This document shows, piece after piece, positions 43,122-51,377 of a stretch of 64,000 bases of DNA. The stretch is from an uncultured Eubacteriales bacterium (GTDB taxonomy: Bacteria > Bacillota > Clostridia > Christensenellales > CAG-917). Within the stretch, counting starts at the first letter, position 1, and the number at the start of each line of letters is the position of its first letter. The notes below the pieces were generated by a model, which saw nothing but the letters and a program-made list of their open reading frames with translations, did no database searches and was not told where the DNA came from. The stretch is taken from the NCBI GenBank assembly GCA_900548005.1, contig URIZ01000008.1, positions 6,513 to 70,512 of the forward strand, written 5' to 3'. The translations under genes were made by a program, and so were the position numbers.

Positions 43122-43664
43122 TCAGTCCGTGATGATGGGGATTTTGGCAAGATACACTATATCGTCGCGATCTGCCGCCTCGCCTTCTGCCAGCACGAAT
43201 GCCTTTTTGTAGATCTTTCCGCCTGCAAGGCTCACGATCTTTTCAAGCCCGCGAAGGCTGCCGCCCGTGGATACAACGTCATCCACAATTGCCACCTTCT
43301 TGCCTTTGAGAAGGTCTGCGTCGTGCTTTGACAAATACAGCGTTTGTTCGCCGCCCGTGGTGATGGATTGCACGGTTGCCTCGATGCCGTCCTGCATATA
43401 CAGTTTCTTGCTCTTGCGGCACACCGCATAGAATTTTTGTCCGAGTTCGCGCGCGATGACGTGGCTCAGTTGCAGTCCTTTGGACTCCGCCGTAAGCACG
43501 ACGTCGCAGCCGTCGAGAAGTTTTGCAAGTTCCTTGCCGCAATGCTCCGTCAAGTCAACGTTGCCGTGAAGGTTGAAAAAGCAAATGCTTATGCCGCTCG
43601 GCAAGGGCAGAACGGGCAAATCTGTCTTGAATCCGTTGATGTCAACGGTGTAAAATCTTTCCAT
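43122..43664 (-). CDS. Adenine phosphoribosyltransferase-like protein
   Basis: 180 residues from the ATG at 43664 with AAGGAG 9 bases upstream. The PRPP-binding motif VAIVDDVVSTGGSL (about 125-138) and AESKGLQLSHVIA fit the APRT/xanthine PRT group. It would join a purine base and PRPP. Substrate not certain. Confidence 0.85.
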   Translation of the reverse strand: MERFYTVDINGFKTDLPVLPLPSGISICFFNLHGNVDLTEHCGKELAKLLDGCDVVLTAESKGLQLSHVIARELGQKFYAVCRKSKKLYMQDGIEATVQSITTGGEQTLYLSKHDADLLKGKKVAIVDDVVSTGGSLRGLEKIVSLAGGKIYKKAFVLAEGEAADRDDIVYLAKIPIITD

Positions 43665-43771
43665 AGAGAAAAACTCCTTGGTGTTTAATAGGTCTATATT
43701 ATAAAACAATCGTCGTTTTTTTACAAGTCAAAACGATCTATTTTTGGGCGTGTGGCAAGCGGCTTTTTGGC

Positions 43772-44032
43772 TTACTTTTCGTTCTTTTGCTCGCTTGTTT
43801 CTTGCTCTTTTGCTTGCTCTTCTCTCGCTTTTTCTTTGGCGTTGTATTCGGTGACTTTCACTTTGTTTTCGTTTTTATCGAGCACGTAGGTGTTGTCAAG
43901 CTGATTTTTGAGATCTCCGACCACGCTTTGTATGTATTCTTTGCGAAGAATTGCTTGTTCCTTTTTTTCTTCATCGGTCAGCCCGACGTTTTTCGCCTTG
44001 CGCGCGAGTTCGTTTATTCTTTGGATATTCAT
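43772..44032 (-). CDS. DUF896 family protein
   Basis: 86 residues from the ATG at 44032 with AAGGAACA before it. MNIQRINELARKAK and LTDEEKKEQAILRKEYI are the DUF896 (YnzC-like) helical hairpin. A Lys/Glu-rich tail follows. DUF896 members are common in Firmicutes; one (YneB/SosA region) is linked to SOS, but no function is settled. Confidence 0.88.
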   Translation of the reverse strand: MNIQRINELARKAKNVGLTDEEKKEQAILRKEYIQSVVGDLKNQLDNTYVLDKNENKVKVTEYNAKEKAREEQAKEQETSEQKNEK

Positions 44033-44121
44033 ATTGTTCCTTCCTATACTGCAAATTTGTTTGGTTTTTTGATAGATATTTGATTTTATCTTATTTTTTG
44101 GCGATTTGGCACGTTGTCGCG

Positions 44122-44796
44122 TCACACGTCCGTGCTCCAATCTATCGGCTTTTGTCCGTGTTGTGTCAAAAACGCGTTGCATTTTGAAAAGTGCTTGCAC
44201 CCGAAAAATCCTGCGTAAGCCGACAGCGGAGAAGGGTGCGGACATTCCAAAATCAAGTGTTGTGGCGCAGTGATAAGCGACTTTTTCGAGCGCGCGTTGC
44301 CGCCCCACAGCATAAACACAATCGGCTCTTTTCTGTCGTTGAGCTTGCGTATGATGCTGTCCGTCAGCACTTCCCAGCCCTTGTTTTTGTGCGAGTTGGC
44401 TTGCCCTTCGCGCACGGTCAGCACCGTGTTGAGCAACAGCACGCCTTGCTTTGCCCACGGCACAAGGTAGGGCGATTTGTTTTTCACGCCAACGTCCTGC
44501 TCTATCTCCTTGAATATGTTGACAAGCGAGGGCGGAGTCGCCACTGTCGGCTTGACGGAAAAGCACATGCCGTGCGCCTGCCCTTCGCCGTGATAGGGGT
44601 CTTGCCCCAAAATGACCACCTTGACGTCTTCGTATGCCGTGTATTTGAGCGCGTTGAAAATATCGTGCATGTCGGGATAGATCACGCGCGTGCGATACTC
44701 CTGCGCCAAAAACTTGCGTAAGATCTGATAGCTTTCGCTCTCAAAGTCTTCTTTCAGGACGTTGTCCCAGCTGTTGCCGATGTTGACCATATCCAT
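44122..44796 (-). CDS. ung: Uracil-DNA glycosylase
   Basis: 224 residues. GQDPYHGEGQAHG holds the catalytic Asp and the water-activating loop; HPSPLSAYAGFFG is the DNA-insertion loop. It removes uracil from DNA. The start at 44796 directly follows a TATAAT box, so translation may be almost leaderless; ATG at 44790 is an alternative. Confidence 0.95.
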   Translation of the reverse strand: MDMVNIGNSWDNVLKEDFESESYQILRKFLAQEYRTRVIYPDMHDIFNALKYTAYEDVKVVILGQDPYHGEGQAHGMCFSVKPTVATPPSLVNIFKEIEQDVGVKNKSPYLVPWAKQGVLLLNTVLTVREGQANSHKNKGWEVLTDSIIRKLNDRKEPIVFMLWGGNARSKKSLITAPQHLILECPHPSPLSAYAGFFGCKHFSKCNAFLTQHGQKPIDWSTDV

Positions 44797-44916
44797 ATTA
44801 TACCACAAATTTTTTTCTGCGCAACAGTATATAAATCGTATCTTTGCCCCATAATACAATCAATCCGACGTCGGAGCAAAAAATCAACTCGGCATAAGCC
44901 GAACAAGGAGAAAATT

Positions 44917-45039
44917 ATGGCAAAAACAGCAACCAAACAAACAAAAAAATCCAACCCCTGCCATTGCGCAGACACCAAAACCAAGACCACGACCAAATCT
45001 CGTGCGGCGAAAGAAACCGATTGCAAAGACTGTAAGTAA
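44917..45039 (+). CDS. 40-residue Lys/Thr-rich protein with CHC and CKDC motifs
   Basis: ATG at 44917 with CAAGGAG 7 bases upstream. The product begins MAKTATKQTKKSNPCHCAD and ends ETDCKDCK. Four Cys in two pairs suggest a small metal-binding, nucleic-acid-like basic protein. I do not recognise a family. Repeat copy 4 begins on its stop codon. Confidence 0.6.
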   Translation: MAKTATKQTKKSNPCHCADTKTKTTTKSRAAKETDCKDCK

Positions 45040-45164
45040 AACCGCGCTAAAATAGCGAATAACTTCGTCAACACCCATCCGCTCCAAAATCACGTACCAC
45101 TTGTACGTTGGGTTTTGTTTAGGATGGGTGTTTCCTTGTTTTTCATCTATTTATCGCGGTTTTT
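45038..45164 (+). repeat. Structured 3'-end repeat, copy 4
   Basis: Outer stem AAAACCGCG/CGCGGTTTT, inner stem AACACCCATCC/GGATGGGTGTT, conserved GCGAATAACTTCGTCA, CACGTAC...GTACGTTGGG and TTTTCATCTAT. Starts at the stop codon of the 40-residue gene. Confidence 0.85.
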
Positions 45165-45317
45165 CAAACCGTAGAGATAAAACATTGTCGATAGCTCAAA
45201 ACACTACTTTTGTATTTTAGAGACTTTTGAGAATTTTATGAGATATTTGTATAACTATTGTTTGGCATTTTATCTTACCAATGAAAGATAATTAATTCCT
45301 GTCATAGAGGAAACAGC

Positions 45318-46541
45318 CTATTTTAAGTGTTCCCATATTTTTTCAATGAGAACAGTATCGTCTGATGTATCAAATATGTGCTGGGCGAAATCTTTGACAT
45401 TAGGGCGATTATCAAGGATTTTCTTTATTGCGGCGATTTGGTCTTGTTTTGGTGCCGCACCGCGTTTCAAGGCTCTGTGGCAAGTAGGGCATAGTTTTAC
45501 AATGTTGTTTTCATCGTCTAGCTCATGGTTTTTTCCCAGAGAGATAACATGGTGGTATTCAAAAGATTGTTTGCCTGTATTTTTGTTGGTATATGTGGTT
45601 GTGGTTTTGCAACAGGCACACTCGTCGGGAGTGTTCATTCTTATGATTTCTATTAAACCTAAATCGCGTTTAAAGGATTTTTCATCGGTTGCCGAATCGA
45701 AGTTTAGTTCTTTTCTTAACGCTTTTATGTCGCTATTGCTTAATTCCTGCCCGAAAATGTTATTTGAATAATAACGCAACATCGAGTCAAATGAGTCTTT
45801 TTTGCTAGGTAGCAATTCAGGACAAGAAAAATATTCCACACCATCTTGAAATGAGAAATGCTCGATGGTTTCAGGATATGCTGCCTTTATAATCGCGCAT
45901 TTATATTCGTTTAGCAATCCGATATTTTTTGCATACCAGTAAAGTTTAAAGCGGAGTTGTGTGTTGCGTTTTCTGATTCCTGTAACATAGTCGTGTTGCA
46001 ATTCGCGCGGATTAAAATTTAAAACGCTAAACGGAACATTAAAGTGATCGTATAGCATACGCGCTCTTTTCAGTTCATGGACAGAATTGTAAAAATAGTC
46101 CATAGCGAGCAATGGTCGTGTTGTATCAATGCTACCACGCGATTCTGCAAAACCACGTATAAACATTTTTTTATCTTCGGTTAGTGCATCAACATAAACG
46201 AAATCCTGACACAAAATTTTCACATGCAGTCTGTTGAAAAAACTTTCTTCTGTCAGATTTAGGTCATTGGTCAAAATAAAACGCAAAATTGCTTGTTTAT
46301 GACCATTGGTTAATTTAGTGTGATCTTCCCAATAATTGTTTGGGGCGCAAATGCGGTTTAGTTTTTTAAGCAGGCTATCTTTTGATGATATAAGATAGTT
46401 ATAGCCATCTGCGAATTTTGAAATTTTATAGCTGACTTCGGTATAAATTTTTGTCTTATCGGCTGAAAAAATATATCTGCTATAAAATACGCCCAACAAT
46501 AATGGAGAAACTTCGGTTGCTAAAAAATCACTTACGTTCAT
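45318..46541 (-). CDS. HNH restriction endonuclease
   Basis: 407 residues. The C-terminal HNH domain has CACCKTTTTYTN, then YHHVISLGKNHELDDENN and KLCPTCHRALKRG; the two CxxC pairs hold Zn and the HH...N...H set binds the catalytic metal. The N-terminal 280 residues are unrecognised and probably bind the DNA site. Its divergent neighbour is a fused methyltransferase, so the pair forms a restriction-modification system. Confidence 0.8.
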   Translation of the reverse strand: MNVSDFLATEVSPLLLGVFYSRYIFSADKTKIYTEVSYKISKFADGYNYLISSKDSLLKKLNRICAPNNYWEDHTKLTNGHKQAILRFILTNDLNLTEESFFNRLHVKILCQDFVYVDALTEDKKMFIRGFAESRGSIDTTRPLLAMDYFYNSVHELKRARMLYDHFNVPFSVLNFNPRELQHDYVTGIRKRNTQLRFKLYWYAKNIGLLNEYKCAIIKAAYPETIEHFSFQDGVEYFSCPELLPSKKDSFDSMLRYYSNNIFGQELSNSDIKALRKELNFDSATDEKSFKRDLGLIEIIRMNTPDECACCKTTTTYTNKNTGKQSFEYHHVISLGKNHELDDENNIVKLCPTCHRALKRGAAPKQDQIAAIKKILDNRPNVKDFAQHIFDTSDDTVLIEKIWEHLK

Positions 46542-46622
46542 ATTTCCACCTTTATATTTATTTGTTCTTACATTATATAGTTATTTTAATTGTTTTTTCA
46601 ATAGTTATATGATATATTATAT

Positions 46623-46649
46623 GTGAGGGATAAAAAATCGCTCCCTCAC
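46623..46649. promoter_or_regulatory. Inverted repeat before the fused methyltransferase
   Basis: GTGAGGGA (46623-46630) and TCCCTCAC (46642-46649) are exact complements, ending 15 bases before the chosen start. It lies between the divergent RM genes and could be an operator bound by the methylase or an mRNA hairpin near the ribosome site. Confidence 0.55.
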
Positions 46650-46664
46650 AGAAGGAAAATGGTT

Positions 46665-48434
46665 ATGGAATTTAGAGTTTTGGACTTATTTTGCGGAGCA
46701 GGCGGTTTTTCCTCCGGGCTTGAACAAATAGAAAATTTTCATACAGTAATAGGATTAGATTTTGACCAATATGCCATTGAAACATTTTCAAAGAATTTTC
46801 CAAACGCTACGGCGATTTGTGGAAATATACTAGAAGAGAATGTTAAGAAAACGGTAATAACTGCTGCTAAAGAGAAAAGGGTCAATATGATCATTGGCGG
46901 ACCACCGTGTCAAGGGTTTAGTTTAAAAGGTAAAAATCTTGGTTTGGACGATAGCCGAAATTTTTTGTTCAGAGAATATCTCAATATTGTAAAAGAGCTA
47001 CAACCGGAAGTTTTTGTCATAGAAAACGTTAAAAATATTCTCAATTCAACAAAACACTATTTCAGAGATCAAATACTTAATGAGATAGATAGCCTTGGCT
47101 ATATTGTAAATTATGGGGTGTTGAATGCAAAAGACTATGGAGTTCCGCAAAGTCGAGAACGCGCCTTTTTTATAGCCTCAAAAAATAAATTTATCAATTT
47201 TCCGAGCATTAACGAGAATGTTGTAACCGTAAGAGATGCAATATCGGATTTAGCCTATTTAGAGAGCGGCGAAGGTGCGGTTTTTTCAGAATATCAAAAT
47301 GCTCCGCAAAGTAATTATCAGACACAAATGCGAGGCGAATGTTTGCAATATCACAAGGCAAGCACGCATTCGAATATTGCCATAGAAAAATTGAGACTAA
47401 TTCCGCCAGAATGTGGAAAAGAATATTTGCCCAGAGAAATGCATGGCAAACAGAAATTTTCAACCACATGGTCGCGTCTTGAATGGGACAAGATAAGCCC
47501 GACGATCGATACGCGATTTGATACACCGTCTAACGGGAAAAACTCGCATCCTTTTTTGAATAGGGCTATAACGCCGAGAGAGGCTGCGCGCATACAAAGT
47601 TTCAACGATAATTTTTATTTTTACGGACCTAAGGTTTCGGTGTGTAAGCAAATAGGCAATGCCGTGCCTCCATTGCTTGCAAAAGCGATAGGCGAAAAAA
47701 TATCGAGCGAACTACAAAGAGAAGTGATCCAAAACGACAATTTTACATTGTATCTCGGAAATGCGTATACGATGATCGATGAGTTTATAAAGAATGGAGT
47801 AAGGGTTAATCATATAATTACAGATCCGCCATACAATATTTCGCACGAAAACAATTTTAGTACGCTTAGGTGTCCTAGAAAGGGCGTTGATTTTGGTGAA
47901 TGGGATAAGAATTTCGACTTGTTTTCTTGGATTCCAAAATATGCTCAGATTTTGGATAAAAACGGCTCAATAATCGTTTTTTGTTCCTATCGATATATAA
48001 GTTACATTATAAAAGCGATGGAAGAAAGTGATATTTGTGTCAAAGATGTGCTTGTATGGAGAAAAAACAATCCCATGCCAAGAAACATCGAAAGAAGATA
48101 TGTTCAAGACATGGAATTTGCTGTTTGGGGCGTAAAAAAAGGCGCAAAATGGGTGTTTCATAAGGACGAAAATAAACCATATATGAGAAGCATGTTTGAA
48201 ACCGGAGTTGTATCGGGAACAGAAAGGACGATACATCCCACGCAAAAAAGCATAAAGCTCATGAGAGAAATTGTAGCAATTCACACGAATGAAAATGACA
48301 TCATTATCGATCCTTTTATGGGAAGTGGTACGACAGGGGTTGCATGTGTTGCACAAAACAGGAAATTTATTGGTGTAGAGATAGATCAAGATTATTTTAT
48401 ATTGTCTGCGCAAAGAATAGAAAGGTTGATTTAA
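46665..48434 (+). CDS. Bifunctional DNA methyltransferase: m5C domain fused to m6A-type domain
   Basis: 589 residues from the ATG at 46665 (AAGGA eight bases upstream; ATG at 46659 is too close). Residues 1-350 are a C5-cytosine methylase: DLFCGAGGFSSGL, the catalytic Cys82 in GGPPCQGFS, ENVKNIL, QSRERAFF and QIGNAVPP. Residues 360-589 are a beta-class amino-methyltransferase with DPPYNIS (387-390) and DPFMGSGTTGVA near the C-terminus. DPPY favours N6-adenine. The fusion suggests an asymmetric target with a different base protected on each strand. Divergent from the HNH nuclease gene. Confidence 0.92.
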   Translation: MEFRVLDLFCGAGGFSSGLEQIENFHTVIGLDFDQYAIETFSKNFPNATAICGNILEENVKKTVITAAKEKRVNMIIGGPPCQGFSLKGKNLGLDDSRNFLFREYLNIVKELQPEVFVIENVKNILNSTKHYFRDQILNEIDSLGYIVNYGVLNAKDYGVPQSRERAFFIASKNKFINFPSINENVVTVRDAISDLAYLESGEGAVFSEYQNAPQSNYQTQMRGECLQYHKASTHSNIAIEKLRLIPPECGKEYLPREMHGKQKFSTTWSRLEWDKISPTIDTRFDTPSNGKNSHPFLNRAITPREAARIQSFNDNFYFYGPKVSVCKQIGNAVPPLLAKAIGEKISSELQREVIQNDNFTLYLGNAYTMIDEFIKNGVRVNHIITDPPYNISHENNFSTLRCPRKGVDFGEWDKNFDLFSWIPKYAQILDKNGSIIVFCSYRYISYIIKAMEESDICVKDVLVWRKNNPMPRNIERRYVQDMEFAVWGVKKGAKWVFHKDENKPYMRSMFETGVVSGTERTIHPTQKSIKLMREIVAIHTNENDIIIDPFMGSGTTGVACVAQNRKFIGVEIDQDYFILSAQRIERLI

Positions 48435-48524
48435 AAATATGCAGAAATGGTTTTATATTATGATGTAGCATTGAAAATCATAATAAACATCGAAAATTAA
48501 AAGCGGCAATTAGGTAATAGAATA

Positions 48525-48580
48525 AAAAAGGCACGACTTTCAAGAAATCGAATGTGATTTTGAAGAAGGTCGTGCCTTTT
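48525..48580. terminator. Bidirectional terminator
   Basis: AAAAAAGGCACGACTTT pairs with AAGGTCGTGCCTTTT around about 25 bases. It serves both the methyltransferase and ricT on the other strand. Confidence 0.75.
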
Positions 48581-48609
48581 AATTTGTTTTGTTTTTTGCG
48601 GCTATTTTT

Positions 48610-49467
48610 TTATTCTTCTTTGTCGGACATGGCGTCGATTTCGGCGGTGGATTGGCGTTCGCCGATTTTCATGTCTTCGAGCGCGTAGGTTTTCACGTCG
48701 AAACTGCCGTCTTTGAGCATCACTTTCACGCGGGCGGTTTGCTTGATAAGGTCGTTGGACTCAACCGTGCCTTCGCCATCTGCCGTGCGCACTTTGCTGC
48801 CCACTTTGGGCATGAGCTTGAACACTTCGCTGTAATATGCGTTCTCGTATTTCAGACAGCACATAAGCCTGCCGCACACGCCGCTGATCTTTTGGGGATT
48901 GAGGCTCAATCCTTGGATTTTTGCCATTTTTATGGACACTTTTTCAAAGTCGGGCAGGTGAGTGGTGCAGCAGCACGGACGACCGCAAGGAGCGAGTGCG
49001 CCGCGCATTTTTGTGTCGTCACGCTCATAGATTTGGCGAAGCTCGATGCGCACCTTGAATATGGACGCAAGCACGCGCACGAGTTCTCTGAAGTCCACTC
49101 TGCCGTCTGCGGTGAAGTAGAAGATGAGTTTTGAGCGGTCAAAGGTGTATTCTGCGTCAACGAGTTTCATATTGATGCCCATTTCCGCCACTTTTTCTCT
49201 TATGACTTTGAGTGCGTGGTCTTTGTCTTGCAAGTTTTTTTCCACGCGTTTGATATCGTCGGGAGTGGCTTTGCGCACAACGGGTTTGAGCGGTTGCACG
49301 ATATCCTTGTCGTTCACGTCCTTGTTGGCGATGGTGACGGTGGCGTATTCGAGCCCGCGCGCGGTTTCCACGATTGCGCCGTCCCCTTCCTGAAAATCGA
49401 TATCTTTGGGATCGAAATAGTACACCTTGTTGGTGCTTCTAAATTTTATGCCTACGATTATTGCCAT
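48610..49467 (-). CDS. ricT: PSP1 domain protein RicT
   Basis: 285 residues. The PSP1 domain covers roughly 60-150; the Cys-rich segment RPCCCTTH and GVCGRLMCCLKYE matches the Fe-S-binding part of RicT (YaaT). RicT with RicA and RicF affects RNase Y and sporulation in Bacillus. The gene overlaps holB by 10 bases in an operon tmk-holB-ricT, the order usual in Firmicutes. Confidence 0.93.
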   Translation of the reverse strand: MAIIVGIKFRSTNKVYYFDPKDIDFQEGDGAIVETARGLEYATVTIANKDVNDKDIVQPLKPVVRKATPDDIKRVEKNLQDKDHALKVIREKVAEMGINMKLVDAEYTFDRSKLIFYFTADGRVDFRELVRVLASIFKVRIELRQIYERDDTKMRGALAPCGRPCCCTTHLPDFEKVSIKMAKIQGLSLNPQKISGVCGRLMCCLKYENAYYSEVFKLMPKVGSKVRTADGEGTVESNDLIKQTARVKVMLKDGSFDVKTYALEDMKIGERQSTAEIDAMSDKEE

Positions 49468-50432
49468 TTGTATCTAGCCTCCAATATAGAAAACAGCAGG
49501 TCGTCCACGGTGGCGGCGACGCTGACGTTGAGAGATAGTTTTCTGCGCTCCGAATTGATTTTTTGGATGATGTGAGCGATTGCTTTTGCGCTATATTTGC
49601 CGCCAAGAGCCGCAACGCTTGTCGAAACGTGCTTTGAGAGCATAAGGTCTTTGTTGTCCTTTGCCACGAGCATATCTCGCAAAATGATGGACATCACGTC
49701 CAAAAGACCGCCGAGATCCTGCTCTGCGAGCATAAGCCCGTCCAATTTTGCCACGTCGCTTGAACGGTTGAGATTGTCAAGCACGTACAGCGCGAGTTTG
49801 TACAAGTCCGCATATTTCGGGGAAGTGGCGATTTTTTTTGCTTTGCCCAATTGCCCTTCGCTGCAAGCGGCGGCGATTGCGCTCATTTCTTCGTCAAGCC
49901 CTAAAGCGAGCATCGAGTTGTAGATCGTTTCTTCGTCAAAGAGATCGATATACACGTTGCGCGTGCGCGACTTTATCGTCGCGAGCATGCTTGCCTCGTT
50001 TGCAACGCCAAGGAAAATCGTCACGTCTTTGGGCGGTTCTTCGAGGGTTTTGAGAATCTTGTTTTGCGCCTGCGCGTTCATAAGATCGGCGCGGTGAACA
50101 AAATACACCTTTCTGTCCGAGAGCGGCTTGACGGCGATTGTGTCCAGCATGGTTTCAACGTCGTCAACCTTGATTTTTCCGCCCGTGGGGTAGAGATGAA
50201 AAACGTCCGCGTGATTGTTGTGAGCCACCTTTTTGCACTCCGCACATTCGCCGCACGCATCGTGAGTGGGGCAGTATATGCTCTCTCCCACAAGCGTGAA
50301 AAACTCGTCCACAACGTCATCGTCGGCGGACACGACCATATAGGCATGACCAAGCCCGGCGACCAAGTCGCCGCGTATCAACGAGTATGCTCTTGACGAG
50401 CGCAAAGCGTTTTCAAAGGTGAGTGTGCTCAC
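49458..50432 (-). CDS. holB: DNA polymerase III delta prime subunit
   Basis: 324 residues. AAA+ clamp-loader fold with a Zn-binding Cys cluster (CPTHDACGECAEC) and KPLSDRKVYFVHRADLMN and ILKTLEEPPKDVTIFLG. The Walker A region is altered (GLGHAYMV), as expected for delta prime, which does not bind ATP. Start overlaps tmk by 4 bases. Confidence 0.93.
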   Translation of the reverse strand: MSTLTFENALRSSRAYSLIRGDLVAGLGHAYMVVSADDDVVDEFFTLVGESIYCPTHDACGECAECKKVAHNNHADVFHLYPTGGKIKVDDVETMLDTIAVKPLSDRKVYFVHRADLMNAQAQNKILKTLEEPPKDVTIFLGVANEASMLATIKSRTRNVYIDLFDEETIYNSMLALGLDEEMSAIAAACSEGQLGKAKKIATSPKYADLYKLALYVLDNLNRSSDVAKLDGLMLAEQDLGGLLDVMSIILRDMLVAKDNKDLMLSKHVSTSVAALGGKYSAKAIAHIIQKINSERRKLSLNVSVAATVDDLLFSILEARYKWQ

Positions 50433-51040
50433 TTTATCGCACCCCTTTCTCTCAAAGCGTCTATTATTCTTTGAGAAGTGACATTTTTGTCAAAATCGGG
50501 TTTTATCCGCACGAAACGACCGTTTGAAGTGGCGATTTCGTCAATATAACCCTCGTATACTTTGTCGTGGAAAGCGGCGGATTCCAGCTCCATTCTGTCG
50601 TCTTGGATCTTGAAAGTGCGCCAAGATTGGCTTGGACGCAGATCGAGAAAAATCGTAACGTCGGGGATGCAACCGTCCATTGCGGGAGCGTTGATTTGCT
50701 TGATGGTGTCCGCCCCAAGACCGCGCGCATAACCTTGATAGGCTATGGAGCTGTCCACGTATCTGTCGCACACGACAAGTTGCCCTTTTTCAAGAGCGGG
50801 TTTTATGACTTCGCGCACGAGTTGAGCGCGGCTTGCCGCGTACAAAAGAGCCTCGGTCATATCTGTCATCTCGGTGTTTTGGGGATCGAGAATGACTTTG
50901 CGGATTTGCTCGCTTATTTCGGTGCTGCCCGGCTCGCGCACGTAGATTGCGGTTTGCCCGGTGCTTTCCAGATAGTCTTTGAGAAGTTTGAGTTGCGTGG
51001 ATTTGCCGACTCCTTCGCAACCTTCAAATGAAACAAACAT
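50429..51040 (-). CDS. tmk: Thymidylate kinase
   Basis: 203 residues. P-loop FEGCEGVGKSTQ, EPGSTEISEQIR, DRYVDSSIAYQGYARGLG, and LDLRPSQSWRT. Phosphorylates dTMP to dTDP. First gene of the tmk-holB-ricT operon, with AAGGGA before the ATG. Confidence 0.96.
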   Translation of the reverse strand: MFVSFEGCEGVGKSTQLKLLKDYLESTGQTAIYVREPGSTEISEQIRKVILDPQNTEMTDMTEALLYAASRAQLVREVIKPALEKGQLVVCDRYVDSSIAYQGYARGLGADTIKQINAPAMDGCIPDVTIFLDLRPSQSWRTFKIQDDRMELESAAFHDKVYEGYIDEIATSNGRFVRIKPDFDKNVTSQRIIDALRERGAIK

Positions 51041-51377
51041 ATCGTCCCTTTCCTTTGTTGATTATCGTATTATATCACGAGCGGACGGGATTGTCCAACC
51101 ATTGACGCAATCATTGGCGAGCGTGAGATAATAAGAGTTGCCATAGCAACGTCATTCTATTATATCAAAAATTTTGCATGTCTTCAAGAGTGGTTTGCAA
51201 AGCGGCGAAAAATTTTTGTTTTTTGCTTGCGATACTTGTCGTTTGTCAAAAAATCGGCTCGGCGGCAAAAAAATTGTGACAAATACACGCCAAGTGCGCG
51301 CGCGCCCGCTTGACAACGGGCGGATATGGTATTAAACTGAATATTATTATTTTATATGTGAGGAGTGCTTGCCGCTT
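51041..51377. other. Intergenic region before leuS, no gene seen
   Basis: AT-rich with a few GC-rich islands. I looked for a T-box leader (AGGGTGGNACCGCG) ahead of leuS and did not find one. Confidence 0.5.

Noticed and set aside
51041..51377. T-box riboswitch before leuS
   Set aside because: No AGGGTGGNACCGCG block and no specifier-type stem could be seen.
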